Assembly (NCBI GenBank): GCA_020403045.1
Contig: JADBYK010000053.1
Location: 1-64,000, forward strand
From: Cytophagales bacterium
GTDB taxonomy: Bacteria > Bacteroidota > Bacteroidia > Cytophagales > Cyclobacteriaceae
Reading direction: 5' to 3'
Length of the DNA: 64,000 nucleotides
Shown piece after piece: positions 60,361 to 64,000 of this stretch (positions within the stretch are counted from its first letter, which is position 1; each line of letters begins with the position of its first letter). Both the position numbers and the translations under genes were made by a program. Below the pieces are notes generated by a model. The model did not search any database and was not told the origin of the DNA. It saw only the letters and a program-made list of their open reading frames with translations.

Positions 60361-62253
60361 ATGCAAGAAAAAGGCAGTATCTCCATCCATACCGAGAACA
60401 TTTTCCCGATTATCAAAAAATTCCTCTACTCCGACCACGAAATATTTTTGCGTGAGTTAGTGAGTAATGCAGTCGATGCGACCCAGAAATTAAAAAAACT
60501 GGCCTCTATGGGTGAATTCAATGGCGAGTTGGGTGACTTGAAAATTGAAGTAAGCTTCGACAAAAAGAAAAATACCATCACCGTCAGCGACAAAGGCCTT
60601 GGCATGACGGGCGAAGAGATTAAGAAATACATTAACCAAATCGCTTTCTCTGGAGCTGCAGAATTTGTTGAGAAATTTAAAGACAAGGGTGATGCCAAGG
60701 ATATCATCGGAAAATTTGGACTGGGCTTCTACTCGGCCTTTATGGTTTCGGAGAAAGTAGAAGTGATCTCAAAGTCATACAAAGAAGGTACTGAAGGTAC
60801 TCGGTGGGAGTGCGATGGCTCCACAGAATTTGAATTGAACTCGGATAGCAAAGAAACACGAGGCACAGACATTATTCTCCATATCAATAAAGACTCTGAA
60901 GAATTCCTGGATGAGTTTAGGCTAAAAGGTATTCTTGAAAAGTATTGTAAGTTCTTGCCCGTTGAAATCAAATTTGGCACAAAGGACGAAAGTGTTGAAG
61001 ATGGAGTTGACAAGGACAACAAACCGAAATACAAAACCGTTACTTCCGATCGCATTATTAACAACACTTCCCCTATTTGGGTGAAAGCCCCGGTTGAGTT
61101 AAAAGATGAAGACTATTTAAAATTTTATAAAGAGCTCTACCCATTCTCTGAGGATCCTCTTTTCTGGATTCATTTGAATGTAGATTACCCATTCAATTTG
61201 ACCGGAGTACTTTACTTCCCTAAAATCAAAAATGATTTCGAAATACAGAGAAACAAAATTCAGCTTTACTCTCGTCAAGTATTTATTACCGATGAGGTAA
61301 AGGACTTGGTGCCTGATTTCCTGATGTTGTTACATGGTGTGTTGGATTCTCCGGATATTCCATTGAACGTATCACGCAGCTACCTGCAGACGGATGCAAA
61401 TGTGAAAAAGATAAGCACCCACATTACCAAAAAGGTAGCCGATAAGTTGGTAGACATGTTCATCAAAGACCGCAAAGAGTTTGAAAAGAAGTGGGATGAC
61501 ATCAGTGTATTTGTCCGGTATGGCAATATCAGTGATGAAAAATTCTATGAGAAAGCAAAAGAGTTCTCATTACTCAAAAACGTGGATGGTCAATACTTCT
61601 CATTGAATGAGTATGCCGAGAAAGTGAAGACAAACCAGACCGATAAGGAAGGGCAGGTGATTTATCTCTACACCACAGATAAAGCCAAACAAGATGCCTT
61701 TATACAGGCGGCAAAAGGAAAATCATACGATGTACTAATGATGGATGGCGTGTTGGATAGCCACTACATTGGCAACCTTGAGCAGAAGTTAGAAAAGACT
61801 CAATTGAAACGAGTAGATAGCGATATCATCGACAAGTTGATCGTGAAGACAGACGCGATGGCTAGCGTGTTGAGTAAGGAAGAGGAAGAAACGGTTAAGG
61901 GAATCTTTGAAAAGGCGATCAACAACAAAGCAATGTCCCTTGCTATAGAGTCACTTTCACCTGACGATCTTCCTATCACGATTACCATGAGCGAGTGGAT
62001 GCGCAGGATGAAAGACATGGCCAAGACCGGAGGTGGTGGAGGCATGAGCTTTATGGGAAGCATGCCTGACAATTACAACGTAGCAGTAAACGGCAATCAC
62101 CCGATTATACAACGCATATTGAAAGCCGAAAGCGAAGATCAAAAAACGAAGCTTGCCAAGCAGGCCTACGATTTGGGATTGCTATCGCAAAGCATGTTAA
62201 CAGGAGCGGATTTGACCGCTTTTATTAAGAGAAGTGTTGAGTTAGTAGGCTAA
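60361..62253 (+). CDS. htpG: HSP90 chaperone HtpG
   Basis: This 630-aa protein is the bacterial HSP90. The ATP-lid domain has LRELVSNAVDATQKLKKLA, ITVSDKGLGMTGEEI and KFGLGFYSAFMV. The middle domain and C-terminal dimer domain follow in normal order. ATG at 60361 gives the family start (MQEKGSISIHTENIFPIIKKF); upstream codons are unrelated. It is a cytosolic stress chaperone. A terminator follows. Confidence 0.96.
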   Translation: MQEKGSISIHTENIFPIIKKFLYSDHEIFLRELVSNAVDATQKLKKLASMGEFNGELGDLKIEVSFDKKKNTITVSDKGLGMTGEEIKKYINQIAFSGAAEFVEKFKDKGDAKDIIGKFGLGFYSAFMVSEKVEVISKSYKEGTEGTRWECDGSTEFELNSDSKETRGTDIILHINKDSEEFLDEFRLKGILEKYCKFLPVEIKFGTKDESVEDGVDKDNKPKYKTVTSDRIINNTSPIWVKAPVELKDEDYLKFYKELYPFSEDPLFWIHLNVDYPFNLTGVLYFPKIKNDFEIQRNKIQLYSRQVFITDEVKDLVPDFLMLLHGVLDSPDIPLNVSRSYLQTDANVKKISTHITKKVADKLVDMFIKDRKEFEKKWDDISVFVRYGNISDEKFYEKAKEFSLLKNVDGQYFSLNEYAEKVKTNQTDKEGQVIYLYTTDKAKQDAFIQAAKGKSYDVLMMDGVLDSHYIGNLEQKLEKTQLKRVDSDIIDKLIVKTDAMASVLSKEEEETVKGIFEKAINNKAMSLAIESLSPDDLPITITMSEWMRRMKDMAKTGGGGGMSFMGSMPDNYNVAVNGNHPIIQRILKAESEDQKTKLAKQAYDLGLLSQSMLTGADLTAFIKRSVELVG

Positions 62254-62272
62254 TAGTTTTGTGACATTTTGC

Positions 62273-62305
62273 GAAAAGGGTTTCTTGTTGCGAGAAGCCC
62301 TTTTT
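62273..62305 (+). terminator. Terminator after htpG
   Basis: GAAAAGGGTTTCT (62273-62284) pairs with AGAAGCCCTTTTTC around TGTTGCG, with one G-T wobble and a T run at 62300-62305. Confidence 0.8.
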
Positions 62306-62343
62306 CATGCAAAATATTTTTCCGCTATCTTCGTTTGATAACT

Positions 62344-63153
62344 ATGAAGTCTGTTCTTTTCTGTTTTGCTTTTCTTTCCTACTCGATCCTTTTCGCACAA
62401 GGCACCGAACCCAAGGTGCAAGAGGGACAGTTTACATTTGATACCGACAAACCTTTTACTCTTCTGGAATTGGAAAAGGAAGAAGAGCCCATCGTTACCA
62501 AAAAGAAAAAACCAAAACGAAGGGTATACTATGGAATCAAAACCAAGAAGGCATTTACACGAAAAGGCTTTGGTGAGAAGGTGACGCTTGAGTTGTTCTA
62601 TGTGCTCAAGAAGCCGGATGTGCCCAATACATTTGCGCGTGACATCTACTATTTTGATTTTGCTCAACGGCAAGTTAAGAAAACCGAAAAGTTCGACCCA
62701 AAGAAGGGAGTGCTCTTGCATGGCCCCTATAAAAAAATGATTGGACAAGCGGTGGTAGAAGAGGGCATCTACTACAAAGGAACCCGGCATGGCCGCTGGA
62801 TGCGACATAACTTGCAAGATTTGCTGGAAGACAAGGAAAAGTATTATAAAGGTTGGCCGAAGGAATCGCGTATTACTTATTATGACCCAGCCGAACGAAA
62901 GAAGCTCAAGGAGATCACTCCGGTTGAGTATGGTGAGAAAGAAGGGTACTATTATCTACTCCATGAAAATGGGCAAGTAGCGGTGCGTGGGGAGTACAGG
63001 TTTAATGAAAAAGTGGGCGATTGGATTGAGAACTATGCGAATGGAAAACGAAAGCGAATTATTAGTTATCCAAAAGAGCCATTTGAAAAAGATGTAAAAC
63101 CCTACATTAGAAAAGAGTGGGACGAAAGAGGGAAAGAGATTTATGCTAAATGA
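62344..63153 (+). CDS. Exported MORN-repeat protein
   Basis: This 269-aa protein has a signal peptide (MKSVLFCFAFLSYSILFAQ) and a basic linker (TKKKKPKRRVYYGIK). It then has MORN/YwqK-like repeats: LHGPYKKMIGQAVVEEGIYYKGTRHGRWM, EGYYYLLHENGQVAVRGEY and VGDWIENYANGKRKR. Such repeats form beta hairpins; the role is unknown. ATG at 62344 is preferred because the upstream part is not a signal. It converges with yraN. Confidence 0.8.
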   Translation: MKSVLFCFAFLSYSILFAQGTEPKVQEGQFTFDTDKPFTLLELEKEEEPIVTKKKKPKRRVYYGIKTKKAFTRKGFGEKVTLELFYVLKKPDVPNTFARDIYYFDFAQRQVKKTEKFDPKKGVLLHGPYKKMIGQAVVEEGIYYKGTRHGRWMRHNLQDLLEDKEKYYKGWPKESRITYYDPAERKKLKEITPVEYGEKEGYYYLLHENGQVAVRGEYRFNEKVGDWIENYANGKRKRIISYPKEPFEKDVKPYIRKEWDERGKEIYAK

Positions 63154-63161
63154 TAATGAAA

Positions 63162-63222
63162 TACGAGGTAAAAATTACGATGAACGAGTTTTCAGGTGAT
63201 TAATCGTAATTCGTACTTCGTA
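63162..63222. repeat. Intergenic inverted repeat between convergent genes
   Basis: TACGAGGTAAAAATTACGAT (63162-63181) and ATCGTAATTCGTACTTCGTA (63203-63222) are reverse complements at 17 of 20 positions, separated by 21 nt. It probably works as a bidirectional terminator. Confidence 0.55.
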
Positions 63223-63230
63223 ACTCTCGC

Positions 63231-63584
63231 TTAATAAAACGCGTCTTCAATCAAGACAATCTCGGTTTGGTCTTTCTGCAAACGAATTGACACGATATCA
63301 TAGCGCACGTTTCCCTGCCAGTTTTTGTCATAGGTATATTGCTCGGCTCCGTCCACAATATTTTTTGCTTTTTTATAGTCCACAAAATCTTCGGGATAGC
63401 CAAAGGCATCCGAAGAGCGCAACTTTACCTCGACAAAAATGAGCCAATTGTCTTTTTTCACAATCAAATCAATTTCCAGCCGCTTGTACCGATAGTTGCG
63501 CTCGACAATTTCAAAGCCTTTGTCGATCAGAAAACGGGCTGCCATTTCTTCGCCCTCTCTTCCTTTTTTGATTTTATCGCTCAC
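63231..63584 (-). CDS. YraN family (UPF0102) endonuclease-like protein
   Basis: This 117-aa protein has GREGEEMAARFLIDKGFEIVERNYR, then LEIDLIVKKDNWLIFVEVKLRSSDAFG, the restriction-endonuclease-like core with D...E-V-K. It likely acts on nucleic acid, but its function is not known. It converges with the MORN protein and is head-to-head with the isomerase gene, 36 bp apart. Confidence 0.9.
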   Translation of the reverse strand: MSDKIKKGREGEEMAARFLIDKGFEIVERNYRYKRLEIDLIVKKDNWLIFVEVKLRSSDAFGYPEDFVDYKKAKNIVDGAEQYTYDKNWQGNVRYDIVSIRLQKDQTEIVLIEDAFY

Positions 63585-63595
63585 GGGAAATAATC

Positions 63596-63603
63596 TACCT
63601 TTG
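63596..63603 (+). promoter_or_regulatory. -7 box TACCTTTG upstream of the isomerase gene
   Basis: This exactly matches TAnnTTTG, 17 nt before the ATG at 63621; an upstream TTG is 25 nt away, off the usual distance. Confidence 0.4.
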
Positions 63604-63620
63604 AACGAAGATACGAAAGA

Positions 63621-64000
63621 ATGAAAAAATTGATTGAAGGCTTTACGTTGCAGCTCGCCAGCGCACTAAAAATTGGTCAATCTGTAGACTTGGTACGCCC
63701 GGGTAGCGACATCCGAAATGTGTTGATTACGGGCATGGGCGGATCTGGCATTGGCGCGAACTTAGTAGAATCGCTCACGTTCGGGCGTATTCCTATCCCA
63801 ATAGTAGTTTCAAAAGGCTATAACATTCCGCAATTTGTGAGCCCCCACACGCTTTTTATTGCATGCTCTTACAGCGGTGATACCGAAGAGACGCTGTCTG
63901 CGATCAACAAGGCCATGTTAAAGCGCGCACATATTATTTGTATTACTTCTGGTGGAAAAATGCTGGAGCTGGCAAAGGAATATAATTTATTTTGGATTCA
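63621..64000 (+). CDS. Bifunctional phosphoglucose/phosphomannose isomerase, partial
   Basis: Only the first 126 codons lie in the window. The start MKKLIEGFTLQLASALKIGQ leads into a SIS domain: VLITGMGGSGIGANLVESL, SYSGDTEETLSAINKA and CITSGGKMLELAKEY. The GGSGIG loop and SYSGDTEET phosphate-binding site match the bacterial/archaeal bifunctional PGI/PMI family. It interconverts glucose-6-, mannose-6- and fructose-6-phosphates in the cytosol. The C-terminus is cut off by the window edge. Confidence 0.85.
   Translation, partial: MKKLIEGFTLQLASALKIGQSVDLVRPGSDIRNVLITGMGGSGIGANLVESLTFGRIPIPIVVSKGYNIPQFVSPHTLFIACSYSGDTEETLSAINKAMLKRAHIICITSGGKMLELAKEYNLFWI

Noticed and set aside
12097-63603. A repeated TTG about 25-26 nt before several -7 boxes (uppS, prfA, dinB, isomerase) as an alternative promoter spacing.
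   Set aside because: TTG is frequent by chance in this AT-rich sequence and the distance exceeds the known range; treated as coincidence.
1-64000. Scan for CRISPR arrays, tRNA and rRNA genes.
   Set aside because: No regularly spaced repeats and no cloverleaf or rRNA-like sequence were recognised by eye; a tool search would be needed for certainty.

Overview
The window looks like a chromosomal segment of a Bacteroidota bacterium of the Cytophagales type. The evidence is the gene content and order: gldD-gldE-ssb-mutY-HU-TPR-rng, nadK-DUF6089-uppS-bamA-skp-skp, a tricorn-like S41 protease, BNR/VPS10 and triple-Tyr propeller proteins, and many MK...AQ signal peptides. Promoter -7 boxes match TAnnTTTG, and purine-rich Shine-Dalgarno sites are mostly absent. 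No rRNA, tRNA or CRISPR array was seen.

Layout. 1-4.6 kb: a truncated gene next to a hairpin-rich repeat, an M20 amidohydrolase, a 2OG-Fe(II) oxygenase, an LEA-type lipoprotein, a histidine kinase/response regulator pair whose 3' ends overlap, and a decayed YHS-domain gene. 4.9-16.7 kb: core genes including an Omp85-type barrel, pdxJ, yqeY, cvpA, a hydrolase, a CBS protein, nadK, two outer-membrane barrel proteins, uppS, bamA and two Skp chaperones. 16.7-23 kb: a fused 5-oxoprolinase, a lipoprotein, a prfA gene preceded by a run of hairpins, and an LPP20-type lipoprotein. 23-26 kb: a small type III polyketide synthase/methyltransferase/UbiA locus. 26.5-37.5 kb: dinB, a large propeller protein, an OmpA protein, arfB, an IF2-N-like protein, the tricorn-like protease, a 48-aa conserved protein and a dienelactone hydrolase. 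37.5-49.7 kb: a YYY propeller sensor, recG, a RelE/ParE toxin-antitoxin pair, gldD, gldE, ssb, mutY, an HU-like protein, a TPR protein, a 29-aa bS22/mS38-like ribosomal protein and rng. 49.7-60.2 kb: the accessory region. 60.3-64 kb: htpG, a MORN-repeat protein, yraN and the start of a phosphoglucose/phosphomannose isomerase.

The most notable system is at 49.7-58.6 kb. It is an AT-rich island with a complete one-step export machine: a C39-peptidase ABC transporter, an HlyD adaptor and a TolC-type channel. A divergent gene encodes a 236-aa protein with a clean double-glycine leader and a hydrophobic Gly/Ala-rich C-terminus. A nucleotidyltransferase-fold protein overlaps the HlyD gene, and a four-helix membrane protein plus two possible small proteins lie beside the cargo. 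The island sits exactly downstream of rng, and a diverged copy of the last 39 codons of rng lies at its far end. This suggests arrival by recombination with foreign rng-flanking DNA. I read it as a candidate large bacteriocin or contact toxin with export, possible modification and possible immunity genes. The function is inferred, not shown. An AbiE-type toxin-antitoxin pair lies just beyond it.

A second theme is intergenic and intragenic palindromes. Two composite hairpin elements (near 15-136 and 21165-21261) share a 12-5-12 stem-loop with identical loop and compensatory arm changes. A related-looking palindrome is inserted in frame in two unrelated proteins, giving NLP(T/S)G(Q/K)AG.
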